From NCBI RefSeq assembly GCF_027924905.1, contig NZ_AP027055.1, positions 1,674,001-1,738,000 on the forward strand: a stretch of 64,000 nucleotides of DNA. Reading direction: 5' to 3'. Positions within the stretch are counted from its first letter, which is position 1. Each line of letters begins with the position of its first letter. Of this stretch, positions 44,643 through 53,028 are shown one piece after another. This DNA comes from Limnohabitans sp. INBF002 (GTDB lineage: Bacteria > Pseudomonadota > Gammaproteobacteria > Burkholderiales > Burkholderiaceae_C). The notes under the pieces were generated by a model. The model made no database searches and had not been told where the DNA came from. It saw nothing but the letters and a program-made list of their open reading frames with translations. Both the position numbers and the translations under genes were made by a program.

Positions 44643-47381
44643 TTAGCGCTTGAGCAACACTTTCAGCGCCGCTTGCAAGCGACGAGCTGCGGCTTCGTCA
44701 TACGCACCACCCAACACTTGCGCGGCGTCAGCCGCCCAAGTCATTTGTGGAGATGGGTCGTTGCGACGTGTGAGCATTTGCAACTGCAAAGCACGACGGG
44801 CATCCATCTGCGCAGCGGGCGTGGGCAAATCAGCCGCCACTTCCAAACGCAACAACGGCGTAACCGCGTCACCTTTAGGCTGAGCGGCCAAGGCTTGTGA
44901 CCATTGCGTGCGTTGGGCTGGCGACAGTTTGCTGCCAATCGCTTGCGCAGCTGGCAGTTGCGCGGCGTCGCGCTTTTCCCACGCGTGCATGAGCTGGGTC
45001 AGCACTTCGCCATGGGCTTGTGCAGCCAAGCGGCGCAAGGCGTCTTGTGCAGATTCCAAGGCGTGACGTTGGGCGCGGAAAGCCGCGTCACCCAAACGAG
45101 GACCACGTGGTGCAAAGCCCTCGCGACCACCGTCGCGTGAAGGCTTGCCATCACGGCCAAAGCTAGGCTTGTCGCCAAACTTGCCACCGGGCTTGCCATC
45201 ACGACCACCGCGCGCTGCAGGGGCAGCCTCGGTGCGCTTTTGGCCTGGGCGGTCATCGCCACGCACAGCCACCACTGGACGGGGGGCTGCTTTTGGCTTG
45301 ACGGGCGCAGCTTCAGCCACGGGTTCAGCAACGGCGTCCTCTGAAACTGAGGCGTCCGTGACGTCGCCAGCGCTTGTGTCGCTGGGTGCGGTTTCTGTAG
45401 CGGGGGCTTCAGAGGCATCGCTGGGTGTCACAGCTTCTGCAGCTTGTTCAATCGAAGCAGCTGGGGTGGCCGCAGCCGCAGGGCTTGCCACCACTTCACC
45501 GCGAGCGATTTGTTCCAGTGCTTGCATGGCCGCACGAATGGCCGCGCCGTCGCCTTTGGCTGTGGCAGAGTCCAACGCTTTGGCGGCGTCAAGCACGGCT
45601 TTGTCGTACGGCGTCAGCGCGGCTTGCGATTGCTCGCGCACCGACGATTTGCGGGCAAAGGCTTCGTCAATCGGTTGGCGGAAGGCGTCCCACAATTTTT
45701 GTTCTTGCTTGCGGTCCAACACCACGGTGTGGGCTTCTTCTTGCCAACGCTGTTGCAGCGCTTTGACAGCGTCCACACGCAAGCTGGTAGCCGCACCCAA
45801 GGCTTGGGCTTCGGCAATCAAGGCGTGACGGCGAGCCAAGCTGGCTTTTTGTGCGTTTTCCAACGGCTCGTGTGCGGCGTGAATGGCGGTTTTCCAAACG
45901 GGCTGCAATTCAGCAAACATTTTTTCGCTCAGGTGGCCGCTCTCGCGCCAGCGTTGGGCGAACTGGTGCAACTGACGCGCCACGCCTTTCCAGTCTGGGC
46001 CATTGGCGTGTTCAACCGACCAGGCTTTGACTTCTTCAATCAAGGCCAAGCGCTGGGCTTTGTGCGCAGTGGTTTGCGCGCGGGCTTCTTTGAGCCAGGC
46101 GTCCACCACTTCGTGGGCGCGGTTACAAGCCGAGTCGAAACGCTTCCACAACGCGGGGTTGGGCGCGGCTTCTTTGTCGATTTTTTTCCATTGCTCGCGC
46201 AAATTGCGCAAGGTTTCTTGCATTTTGCGACCACCCATGGCGGGGATGCGCGCCACGTCGTCGGCTTTGGCCGCAGGTTTTTCAGCTTCCACGGCTTGCG
46301 TTGTGGCTTCAGGTGCGGCGGTCTCAGCCGATGGCGCTGCTTCTGCGACGCTTGGGGCGACTTCTGCGGCAGGAGCCTCTGTAACAACCGGCTCAATCAC
46401 CACAGCCTCTTGCGCAGCGTCCTCCGCCTTGGCCGCTTTAGCCTTCGCAGGCTTAGCCGCAGGCGCGGGCTTGAACAAAGCCTCGGCTTGCATGGCCAGC
46501 TCTAAACGCTTTTGGTCCACCACAGCCTTGTCGGCAGTGGGTTTGACTTTGCGGGTGGCATCCACGCCAGCGGCAGCGGGCTTGGGGGCTTTGGCAGGTG
46601 CAGCGGCTTGGGGCAACACTTCGCCACGGGCCACACGAATTTGGTCAGACCAGGCGGGCACGGCGGGCAATGGCGCGGCAGCATCGGCAGCAGCGGCTTC
46701 GGTCAGTGTCAACGCCTCGCAGAAAGCGGTCCACACGGCTTGCACCTGTTGGGTGCTGGTTTGCAAAGCAGGCGCAAATTTGGCGTCCACGCTGGGCCAT
46801 TGGGCGTCTGCCGCCAAGGCTTGGGCTTGTGCCACCCAACGGTCGAGGTCGGCTTGCAGCGCATCGCGTTGGGCCAAGGCATCTTGCCAAGGTTTGGTGG
46901 ACAACACTTCAATGCGCTGGGCCAACAACACAGCGGCTTCGCGCTGCACTTGGGTTTGGTGTTGCAGGTCTTCAATGGCTTTGACGCGCTCGGCCAAGGC
47001 GGTTTTCAAACCGGCCAATGGCTCGCGAGACAACGGGGCACCGGCTTTGGCAGCATCACGCTGCCAACCCATGGCATCGCCCAAATTGATGTGGGCCGCA
47101 TCGCGCAGGGCTTCGCCTTTGGCGGCCCACTCTTGCACCAACGCATCTTGGTCTTTGCTGCGGCGCAGCTCGTCGAGCTTCTCGCGCAGCACTTTGGCGG
47201 CGCCCTTGTCGCGGTGGCTCATTTCGTCGAAGACGGCTTGCAGTTGCTCCAACGTGGGCTGGCCAGCCAGCCAGTCGCGCAGGCGCGCGGTGCGGTCTGC
47301 CGAGGTGGAAACGGTAAAGGCCCCGCCAGTCAATTTGTCTAAGGCGGCGAGGTCGAGGGGTTTGTTCGAAGAATCAGTCAC
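44643..47381 (-). CDS. Large DUF349 protein with disordered, RGG-like region
   Basis: 912 residues. It has several DUF349-type helical units (FDEMSHRDKGAAKVLREKL; REQWKKIDKEAAPNPALWKRF; RQLHQFAQRWRESGHLSEKM; LWDAFRQPIDEAFARKS). They are separated by Ala/Pro/Glu-rich low-complexity linkers. A Gly/Arg/Lys-rich stretch near residues 730-780 (ARGGRDGKPGGKFGDKPSF) looks like an RNA-binding tail. Its cellular role is not established to my knowledge. It is probably cytosolic, since no signal or TM is seen. It is divergent from the transglycosylase gene. Confidence 0.85.
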   Translation of the reverse strand: MTDSSNKPLDLAALDKLTGGAFTVSTSADRTARLRDWLAGQPTLEQLQAVFDEMSHRDKGAAKVLREKLDELRRSKDQDALVQEWAAKGEALRDAAHINLGDAMGWQRDAAKAGAPLSREPLAGLKTALAERVKAIEDLQHQTQVQREAAVLLAQRIEVLSTKPWQDALAQRDALQADLDRWVAQAQALAADAQWPSVDAKFAPALQTSTQQVQAVWTAFCEALTLTEAAAADAAAPLPAVPAWSDQIRVARGEVLPQAAAPAKAPKPAAAGVDATRKVKPTADKAVVDQKRLELAMQAEALFKPAPAAKPAKAKAAKAEDAAQEAVVIEPVVTEAPAAEVAPSVAEAAPSAETAAPEATTQAVEAEKPAAKADDVARIPAMGGRKMQETLRNLREQWKKIDKEAAPNPALWKRFDSACNRAHEVVDAWLKEARAQTTAHKAQRLALIEEVKAWSVEHANGPDWKGVARQLHQFAQRWRESGHLSEKMFAELQPVWKTAIHAAHEPLENAQKASLARRHALIAEAQALGAATSLRVDAVKALQQRWQEEAHTVVLDRKQEQKLWDAFRQPIDEAFARKSSVREQSQAALTPYDKAVLDAAKALDSATAKGDGAAIRAAMQALEQIARGEVVASPAAAATPAASIEQAAEAVTPSDASEAPATETAPSDTSAGDVTDASVSEDAVAEPVAEAAPVKPKAAPRPVVAVRGDDRPGQKRTEAAPAARGGRDGKPGGKFGDKPSFGRDGKPSRDGGREGFAPRGPRLGDAAFRAQRHALESAQDALRRLAAQAHGEVLTQLMHAWEKRDAAQLPAAQAIGSKLSPAQRTQWSQALAAQPKGDAVTPLLRLEVAADLPTPAAQMDARRALQLQMLTRRNDPSPQMTWAADAAQVLGGAYDEAAARRLQAALKVLLKR

Positions 47382-47458
47382 AAGTAGGGCTCACAGTAAA
47401 TTAGAGGCGATTGTCGCCGAGGCTTTAAAATTTTGGCCTATTCGCTATTTATAAATTT

Positions 47459-48310
47459 ATGCCTATTCCTATGTTCGCCAGATTACAGCTAGGTCTACGT
47501 ACCTTTGCAACGGACGTGGCGCAAGGTTTTTTTGCCATTTCTCACAACGGCTTGGCCGTGGTGGGCTTGTCCATCTTCTTTTTCGCCGTGGCGCTGACGG
47601 TGCGCCCCGACCTGCGTGTGGTGACAGAAGCCAAGGTCATCAGCTGGCTACAAGAGCGCCAGTACGACGAAACAGGCATCGCCACTGATGCCGAGGCGGT
47701 TGACCGTGCCACCGCCACCGACCCCCGCGACCTGCCCAAACAACAAGCCAACCTCGCCTATTGGTTGAGCAAAAAATACCGCGTGGCGCCAGAACCTTTG
47801 AGCGCTTTGGTCTCAGAAGCCTACGACGTGGGCCCCAGCAACCAAATTGAGCCCACCCTCATCTTGGCCGTCATGGCTGTGGAGTCTGGCTTTAACCCCT
47901 TTGCCCAAAGCCATGTGGGCGCCCAAGGCCTGATGCAAGTGATGACCAAGGTCCACGAGCAGAAATACCAAGGCTTTGGTGGCGCTTTGGCCGCGTTTGA
48001 CCCCGTGGCCAACGTGCGCGTGGGCGTCAACGTGCTCAAAGAGTGCATCAACCGGGCAGGTAGCTTGGAAGGCGGCCTCAAGCTCTATGTGGGCGCTGGC
48101 AATATGAAAGACGACCAAGGCTACGCTGGCAAGGTCATGGCCGAAAACGCCCGCCTGCAACAAGTGGCCAAAGGCGTGAAAGTGCCAATTACCCCGCCAC
48201 CGTCGACGGCTGCCGAGGCCGCCACGGCCCGTTTGGAAAGCCTGTGGGAGAAAGCCCAGCGCTTGACGCCCTTTGGCAAAGACCCCAAAGACGACGAGGA
48301 ACCACGGTAA
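47459..48310 (+). CDS. Membrane-anchored lytic transglycosylase (SLT family)
   Basis: 283 residues. An N-terminal membrane anchor (LAVVGLSIFFFAVALTV) and a ~70-residue linker precede the SLT domain, which has the catalytic Glu in MAVESGFNPFAQS, GAQGLMQVM and AGNMKDDQGYAGKV near the end. It cleaves the glycan strand of peptidoglycan in the periplasm. The C-terminus is Pro/charged. It is followed by the glyA riboswitch region. Confidence 0.9.
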   Translation: MPIPMFARLQLGLRTFATDVAQGFFAISHNGLAVVGLSIFFFAVALTVRPDLRVVTEAKVISWLQERQYDETGIATDAEAVDRATATDPRDLPKQQANLAYWLSKKYRVAPEPLSALVSEAYDVGPSNQIEPTLILAVMAVESGFNPFAQSHVGAQGLMQVMTKVHEQKYQGFGGALAAFDPVANVRVGVNVLKECINRAGSLEGGLKLYVGAGNMKDDQGYAGKVMAENARLQQVAKGVKVPITPPPSTAAEAATARLESLWEKAQRLTPFGKDPKDDEEPR

Positions 48311-48316
48311 ACTCTG

Positions 48317-48440
48317 TTTCGCGCGCAACTGGCGATAGGCGTGCGGGGCACCAGCCCCGTACCGCTGACGTGGATGTATGACCACTGGGAAGCGCGCAGC
48401 CTCTTTCATGAAGAGGTGTTTTGCCGTTCGCCTGGGCAGC
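48317..48440 (+). promoter_or_regulatory. ZTP (pfl) riboswitch upstream of glyA
   Basis: Conserved features of the ZTP/ZMP riboswitch are present in order. P1 strand GCGCGC (48321-48326) is followed by AACTGGCGATA, a variable GC hairpin (CGGGGC/GCCCCG, 48344-48359), then ACGTGGA and CCACTGGGAAGC, and the pairing GCGCGC strand (48392-48397). After a linker hairpin comes the signature CGCCTGGGCA (48429-48438). It binds the folate-stress alarmone ZTP and raises glyA expression when 10-formyl-THF is short. It lies 58 bp before the glyA ATG. I cannot decide between transcriptional and translational control. Confidence 0.88.
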
Positions 48441-48497
48441 CCTGCCGCTCTTTTCCGAGTTATAGCCGGGACACCACCTTTTTCTAGGACTGCCAGT

Positions 48498-49742
48498 ATG
48501 TACGACCGCAACATCACCATCGAACAAACCGATCCAGAACTCTGGGCTTCTATTCAGGCCGAAAACGCCCGTCAAGAACACCACATCGAGCTGATCGCCA
48601 GCGAGAACTACGCGTCTCCTGCCGTCATGCAAGCCCAAGGCTCGCAACTGACCAACAAATACGCCGAAGGCTACCCTGGCAAGCGCTACTACGGTGGCTG
48701 CGAATTCGTGGACGTGGCCGAGCAACTGGCCATCGACCGCATCAAAACCATCTTCGGTGCCGACTGCGCCAACGTGCAACCCCATTGCGGCGCCTCGGCC
48801 AACGAAGCCGTGTTCCTCGCGTTCTTGAAGCCCGGCGACACCATCATGGGCATGAGCTTGGCCGAAGGCGGTCACTTGACCCACGGCATGGCCCTGAACA
48901 TGTCTGGCAAATGGTTCAACGTCGTGTCTTACGGCTTGGACGCACAAGAAGCCATCGACTATGAAGCGATGGAAGCCAAAGCCCGCGAACACAAGCCCAA
49001 GCTGATCGTGGCGGGTGCATCGGCTTACAGCTTGCACATCGACTGGGCACGCTTTGCCAAGATCGCTAAAGAAGTTGGTGCGATCTTCATGGTCGACATG
49101 GCCCACTACGCTGGCTTGATCGCCGCAGGCCAATACCCCAACCCTGTGCCTCACGCCGACGTGGTGACCTCCACCACCCACAAGAGCTTGCGCGGCCCAC
49201 GCGGCGGCATCATCTTGATGAAGGCAGAGCACGAAAAAGCCATCAACAGCGCCATCTTCCCAGGCCTGCAAGGCGGCCCGTTGATGCACGTCATCGCCGC
49301 CAAGGCTGTGGCGTTCAAAGAAGCCATGCAGCCTGAGTTCAAAGAGTACCAAGCCCAAGTGGTGAAGAACGCCAAGATCGTGGCTGAGACCTTGACCGCA
49401 CGCGGCCTGCGCATCGTCAGCGGCGGCACACAAAGCCACGTGATGTTGGTGGACTTGCGCTCCAAGAAGATCACCGGCAAAGAAGCCGAAGCGGCTTTGG
49501 GTGCAGCGCACATGACGATCAACAAGAACGCCATCCCGAACGACCCAGAGAAACCATTCGTTACCAGCGGTGTGCGCATCGGTACCCCGGCGATGACCAC
49601 ACGCGGCTTCAAAGACGAAGAAGCCCGCATCACCGCCAACTTGATTGCCGACGTGTTGGACAACCCACACGACGAAGCCAACATCGCGGCGGTGCGTGCC
49701 AAGGTGCATGCGCTGACTTCTAAGTTCCCTGTTTACAAGTAA
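48498..49742 (+). CDS. glyA: Serine hydroxymethyltransferase
   Basis: 414 residues from ATG 48498; the longer frame from 48378 would translate through the riboswitch. The PLP lysine is in [14 protein letters not shown], with [29 protein letters not shown] and [14 protein letters not shown]. It converts serine and THF to glycine and methylene-THF. The ZTP riboswitch links it to folate status. A strong terminator follows 11 bp after the stop. Confidence 0.98.
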   Translation: MYDRNITIEQTDPELWASIQAENARQEHHIELIASENYASPAVMQAQGSQLTNKYAEGYPGKRYYGGCEFVDVAEQLAIDRIKTIFGADCANVQPHCGASANEAVFLAFLKPGDTIMGMSLAEGGHLTHGMALNMSGKWFNVVSYGLDAQEAIDYEAMEAKAREHKPKLIVAGASAYSLHIDWARFAKIAKEVGAIFMVDMAHYAGLIAAGQYPNPVPHADVVTSTTHKSLRGPRGGIILMKAEHEKAINSAIFPGLQGGPLMHVIAAKAVAFKEAMQPEFKEYQAQVVKNAKIVAETLTARGLRIVSGGTQSHVMLVDLRSKKITGKEAEAALGAAHMTINKNAIPNDPEKPFVTSGVRIGTPAMTTRGFKDEEARITANLIADVLDNPHDEANIAAVRAKVHALTSKFPVYK

Positions 49743-49753
49743 CTTGCCATCAG

Positions 49754-49780
49754 CCCCCGTCCTTTGTGTCGGGGGTTTTT
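49754..49780 (+). terminator. Terminator of glyA
   Basis: CCCCCG/CGGGGG stem with a 10-nt loop followed by TTTTTG, directly after the glyA stop. Confidence 0.88.
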
Positions 49781-49836
49781 GTTTGTCTGCTTCTGTTTTG
49801 TGTTGTTTCGCTCGTGACGGGTTCTCTCCGGAGAGG

Positions 49837-49912
49837 GCACGGGTTGCAGGTACGGCGGGCTCTTCATGCTGGGGTACCAGAAATCATCGCCCGCCGCACC
49901 TACAACCCGCGC
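49837..49912 (-). repeat. Hairpin element A (24-bp stem, conserved 28-nt core)
   Basis: The arms are 49837-49860 and 49889-49912. Three of the 24 positions are not Watson-Crick, and read on the minus strand all three are G-T wobbles. On the plus strand they would be A-C mismatches. The 28-nt core (minus strand) begins GATGA and TTT, has a CTGG/CCAG inner stem closing TACC, and ends CAT and GAAGA. GATGA and GAAGA can pair as tandem G-A, A-G, T-A, G-A, A-G. The core is shared with element B; the stem sequence is not. Confidence 0.85.
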
Positions 49913-50007
49913 TGTTTGAGTTTAGAAATGGTTCGCTCGTTGCTACGCAACTTTGCCTGAGGATGGGCACGAGTGAAATGCGCGAGCGAAGCAAAGCACG
50001 ACGCAGA

Positions 50008-50085
50008 CTGAGGGTGTTTGGTATTGGCCGCTGACGATTTCTGGTACTCCAGCATGAGGAAGCGGCCAATACCAAATGCCCTCAG
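50008..50085 (+). repeat. Hairpin element B (25-bp stem, conserved 28-nt core)
   Basis: The arms are 50008-50032 and 50061-50085. Two of 25 positions are non-Watson-Crick, both G-T wobbles on the plus strand. The core (50033-50060) begins GACGA and TTT, has a CTGG/CCAG inner stem closing TACT, and ends CAT and GAGGA. It differs from element A at three positions. Two of these form a compensatory pair (T-A in A, C-G in B) and one is in the tetraloop. It sits 42 bp before nrdR, so it is probably in the nrdR leader. Confidence 0.85.
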
Positions 50086-50127
50086 CGAGCCCAGTAAAAA
50101 GTACAAAAGCAAAAGAGAGAACAAAAC

Positions 50128-50577
50128 ATGAAATGTCCCTTCTGCGGCCACCTAGAAACCCAAGTCGTCGAGACCCGCATGTCCGAAGACGGCGACTCCA
50201 TTCGCCGCCGTCGCCAATGCGGCGCCTGTGAAAAGCGTTACACCACCTATGAACGCCCCGACGTCAGCTTCCCCAACATCGTCAAAAAAGACGGTCGCCG
50301 CATCGACTACAAGCGCAACAAACTCCTCGAATCCATGGGCCTCGCCCTGCGCAAACGCCCTGTCAGCACCGAACAGGTCGACAACGCCATCGAACGCATT
50401 GAAGAAAAACTACTCAGCCTCGGCCAACGCGAAGTGCCCTCCACCCGCATTGGTGAGTTGGTGATGCGCGAACTCAAAAAACTCGACAAAGTCGCCTACA
50501 TCCGCTTTGCCAGCGTGTACCGCAGCTTTGAAGACATCGACGACTTCAAGAGCTTGGTGGACGAAGTTCGCAAGTAG
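50128..50577 (+). CDS. nrdR: Transcriptional repressor NrdR
   Basis: 149 residues. The N-terminal zinc ribbon is [16 protein letters not shown]...[15 protein letters not shown], and an ATP-cone domain follows ([31 protein letters not shown]). It represses ribonucleotide reductase genes in response to ATP/dATP. The glyA-nrdR neighbourhood is conserved in betaproteobacteria. No NrdR-box pair was recognised in the window. Confidence 0.97.
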   Translation: MKCPFCGHLETQVVETRMSEDGDSIRRRRQCGACEKRYTTYERPDVSFPNIVKKDGRRIDYKRNKLLESMGLALRKRPVSTEQVDNAIERIEEKLLSLGQREVPSTRIGELVMRELKKLDKVAYIRFASVYRSFEDIDDFKSLVDEVRK

Positions 50578-50630
50578 TTTTCGAGTCTCAGCCATGCGCT
50601 GACACACGTTACAAACCTAGCATTTGCGCC

Positions 50631-51152
50631 ATGCAAACGCTGGGTTTTTTACTGTCTCAACGCCCCAACCTGCGAGGTTTCAGCCTCGTTGAGTTGCTGG
50701 CGTGCCTAGCCATCATGGCCATCACCGCCGCATTGGCCGTGCCCAACTGGCAGCGCTTTCAAGAACGCAACCGTGTCGAGGCCATGCGCGACCAGCTGGT
50801 GAACGATTTACAAAGCGCACGCCTTCGCGCCATGCAGCGCGGAGAAACCTTGCAACTCGCACGTTTGCGCGATTGCACATGGGGAGCCTCCACCAACAAC
50901 GATTGGAGTTGCGGCTGGGAACTGCGCGTGAAATCAAGCCAAGCTGTGCTGCAAACGTCGCAAAGCCCAACCCCACTGCAAGTGACATTTAGCAAGTCAG
51001 AGCCGCTCGACATCAGCCCGCGTGGCGACCTTGGCACTGTGGGAGATCGTTGGGTCATCAAGTCACGACAAATCGCCTTCAACATAGCCAACACTTTGTG
51101 TTTGAGCAGCGCCAGCCGTTTGCGCTGGCAATCGGGTGAGTCATGCAGCTGA
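50631..51152 (+). CDS. fimT: Type IV minor pilin, FimT/GspH-like
   Basis: 173 residues. The prepilin leader ends at G before FSLVELLACLAIMAITAALAVP, and Glu5 is present. The GspH/FimT domain follows (FQERNRVEAMRDQLVNDLQSARLRAMQRG). It is the first of five overlapping pilin-like genes. It ends 10 bp inside pilV. Confidence 0.88.
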   Translation: MQTLGFLLSQRPNLRGFSLVELLACLAIMAITAALAVPNWQRFQERNRVEAMRDQLVNDLQSARLRAMQRGETLQLARLRDCTWGASTNNDWSCGWELRVKSSQAVLQTSQSPTPLQVTFSKSEPLDISPRGDLGTVGDRWVIKSRQIAFNIANTLCLSSASRLRWQSGESCS

Positions 51153-51643
51153 AGCGCATGCAAGGGTTTGCCTTGATGGAAGCAATGGCCGCACTGCTGG
51201 TCTTGGTGCTTGGCATCTTGGGCTTGTTGTGGATGCACCAACAAGCCTTGGTCTTGCAACGACAGCAACTCATGCGCTCGGTCGCCATGGGCATCGCCGA
51301 CGATTTGGCCGAGCGCATGCAGCTCAACGCACCACAGCATGCGATGTACGCCAAAACATGGGGCGCGCTCAGCAACCCTACCGGCCCTGACTGCGCATCC
51401 ACCGCGTGCAGCCGTCCCGAGCTCGCGCAGTGGGACATGCAGCAACTCCAAGCCAGCTTAGACAGCCAACTGCCAGAAGGCGATGCAACGGTCTTTGCCT
51501 TAACGGGTCTGAGCAACTGGTGGGGCATCGCCATTGCTTGGCGTGACGCAACAGAGACCTATCGCACCGATGCCGCGGCAGGCACCCCACCCTGCCCCGC
51601 ACAAATGAGCTGTTTGCGTCTTTTCATAAGGCCCACACGATGA
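51143..51643 (+). CDS. pilV: Type IV minor pilin PilV-like
   Basis: 166 residues. The leader is short and cleaved before FALMEAMAALLVLVLGILGLLW, with Glu5 present. The rest is the variable globular part, with cysteines (DCASTACS; CPAQMSCL) that could form disulphides. It overlaps pilW by 4 bp (ATGA). Confidence 0.87.
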   Translation: MQLKRMQGFALMEAMAALLVLVLGILGLLWMHQQALVLQRQQLMRSVAMGIADDLAERMQLNAPQHAMYAKTWGALSNPTGPDCASTACSRPELAQWDMQQLQASLDSQLPEGDATVFALTGLSNWWGIAIAWRDATETYRTDAAAGTPPCPAQMSCLRLFIRPTR

Positions 51644-52389
51644 ACGCCCCCGCGCAGCAGGGCCACACCTTGCCTGAACTGTTGATTGGCGTCGCATTGG
51701 GACTCGGGGTCATCGCCGCAGCCATTGCGGCATACGGGGCCAGCAAACAAACCTGGGCATCCATGGCCGCGGCCGATGCCGTTCACGCCAATGCACGCGT
51801 GGCCTTGCGCAACATGCGCGAGCAAGCCCACATGGCGGGTGCGGCATATCTGAAGCTGAGCAGCAACGATGGGCCAATCACCATCGACGTGTCGACAAGC
51901 GAACAACCCGGAGAGCCCGCGCTAGGCGGCATCAACGGCAGCACATCGGTGGAGAGCATCTCCTTGGGGCATTGGCATGCGGTTGATGCCATCGACTGCC
52001 AGGGCAACACAGGCAGCACACACAGCACCGTGCGCAACGACTACAAGCTCAACACCAACAAAGAGCTGAGCTGCAAAGACCTGAACCTCAACAACAGCAC
52101 CTACCAAGCACTCGCTGAAGGCATCGAAGATTTTCAACTGCGCTACGCCGAAGCAAACCCAATCACGCAGACCCTTCAGTGGAAAACCGCCAACCAAATG
52201 ACCGCCATGTCGCAGGTGCTGGCAATAGAGGTGTGTCTGCGCGTCGCCAGCATCCACCCTGTCAACCAAACAAAGCCCAACCCCCGCCACACAGGCTGCC
52301 AAGGCGAAGCACTGGCAGCCGATGGTCGCGCACGACGCGTATTCCGCCGAGTCATGGCTCTGCGCAACCGCGAAGGTGTCATGCCGTGA
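51640..52389 (+). CDS. pilW: Type IV minor pilin PilW-like
   Basis: 249 residues. Cleavage is expected before HTLPELLIGVALGLGVIAAA, with Glu5 present. A PilW-type helix continues (ADAVHANARVALRNMREQAHMAG). The overlap with the next gene is GTGA. Confidence 0.87.
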   Translation: MNAPAQQGHTLPELLIGVALGLGVIAAAIAAYGASKQTWASMAAADAVHANARVALRNMREQAHMAGAAYLKLSSNDGPITIDVSTSEQPGEPALGGINGSTSVESISLGHWHAVDAIDCQGNTGSTHSTVRNDYKLNTNKELSCKDLNLNNSTYQALAEGIEDFQLRYAEANPITQTLQWKTANQMTAMSQVLAIEVCLRVASIHPVNQTKPNPRHTGCQGEALAADGRARRVFRRVMALRNREGVMP

Positions 52390-53021
52390 AGCGCCAAACA
52401 CATGGCAACGGCTTTGCCTTGCCCACCTTGATGGCGATGCTCGCACTCGCCAGCATCGCCACGCTGCTGGCCTTGCGTAACCTGTGGGTGAACGAGCAGT
52501 TGCTCAACGCCGAGTCAGACCAACTGCGCACCCAACACAAAGCCCAAGCCGTGTTGGCCACGGCCTTGGCTGACATCGTTGGCACCACAAATGCAACAAA
52601 TGGCAGTGGTGAAGTGGCGCTCAACTTGCGCCACACCATGGGCAACACCACGCAAACACATGCCTTCTTTCCTGCCTCGATGTCTGAGTACGACACGCTG
52701 CGCCAGCGCCTAGGCCTCAGCCCATGCAGCGCGGGGATTTGCGCCCCCAATACGTTAGAGGTCAACGCCACCAAAGCAAGCTATTGGAAAACACAAACGG
52801 CCACAGCCGTGACCGTCAGCGCCAATGACACACCCGACGGCGAGAACACGGCTTGGTATTGGGTCGAAATTTTTCCGCAAGCCAACGCCAGCACCTTCGT
52901 CTATCGCATCACCGTACTCGCCAACGGCGTGACGTCCAGCAGTGCCGTGTTGCAAGCCATTTGGACGCGCGACACCTCCACCACAGGCCAGTGGCGCAGC
53001 TGGCACCTGCTGCACGACTGA
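52386..53021 (+). CDS. pilX: Type IV minor pilin PilX-like, lacking Glu5
   Basis: 211 residues. The start is probably GTG 52386, which overlaps the pilW stop. The pilin-like N-terminus is cleaved before FALPTLMAMLALASIATLLAL. Position 5 is Thr, not Glu, as in GspK-type tip pilins and some PilX proteins. The remaining globular part has one cysteine pair (SPCSAGIC). It lies between pilW and pilE, where pilX-pilY1 are usual, but no pilY1 is present. Confidence 0.8.
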   Translation: MKRQTHGNGFALPTLMAMLALASIATLLALRNLWVNEQLLNAESDQLRTQHKAQAVLATALADIVGTTNATNGSGEVALNLRHTMGNTTQTHAFFPASMSEYDTLRQRLGLSPCSAGICAPNTLEVNATKASYWKTQTATAVTVSANDTPDGENTAWYWVEIFPQANASTFVYRITVLANGVTSSSAVLQAIWTRDTSTTGQWRSWHLLHD

Positions 53022-53028
53022 ACACACC

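Larger units (their letters stand above)
49743..50127. other. glyA-nrdR intergenic region with paired hairpin elements
   Basis: 385 bp without a gene. In order it holds the glyA terminator, a perfect 12-bp palindrome CTCTCCGGAGAG (49824-49835), hairpin element A (minus orientation), a 95-nt spacer with TTCGCTCG/CGAGCGAA repeats, hairpin element B (plus orientation) and the nrdR ribosome-binding region. A further TTCGCTCG copy lies at 49807-49814. Confidence 0.85.

Noticed and set aside
46003-47454. 483-codon plus-strand ORF opposite the DUF349 gene
   Set aside because: Ser/Ala-rich shadow of an Ala-rich coding strand, with no domain and no ribosome-binding site.
48378-48497. N-terminal extension of glyA by 40 codons
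   Set aside because: This segment is the ZTP riboswitch and leader; the standard SHMT start is ATG 48498.
48189-49709. 506-codon minus-strand ORF opposite glyA
   Set aside because: glyA is certain on the plus strand. Long antisense frames arise here from GC-biased third positions, and the protein looks like His/Val/Gly-rich shadow sequence.
49837-50085. Integron attC sites, REP/BIME or IS200/IS605 ends as explanation of the hairpins
   Set aside because: No R-box core sites of attC type, no GTAG-type REP head and no transposase nearby. The stems are also far longer than REP stems.
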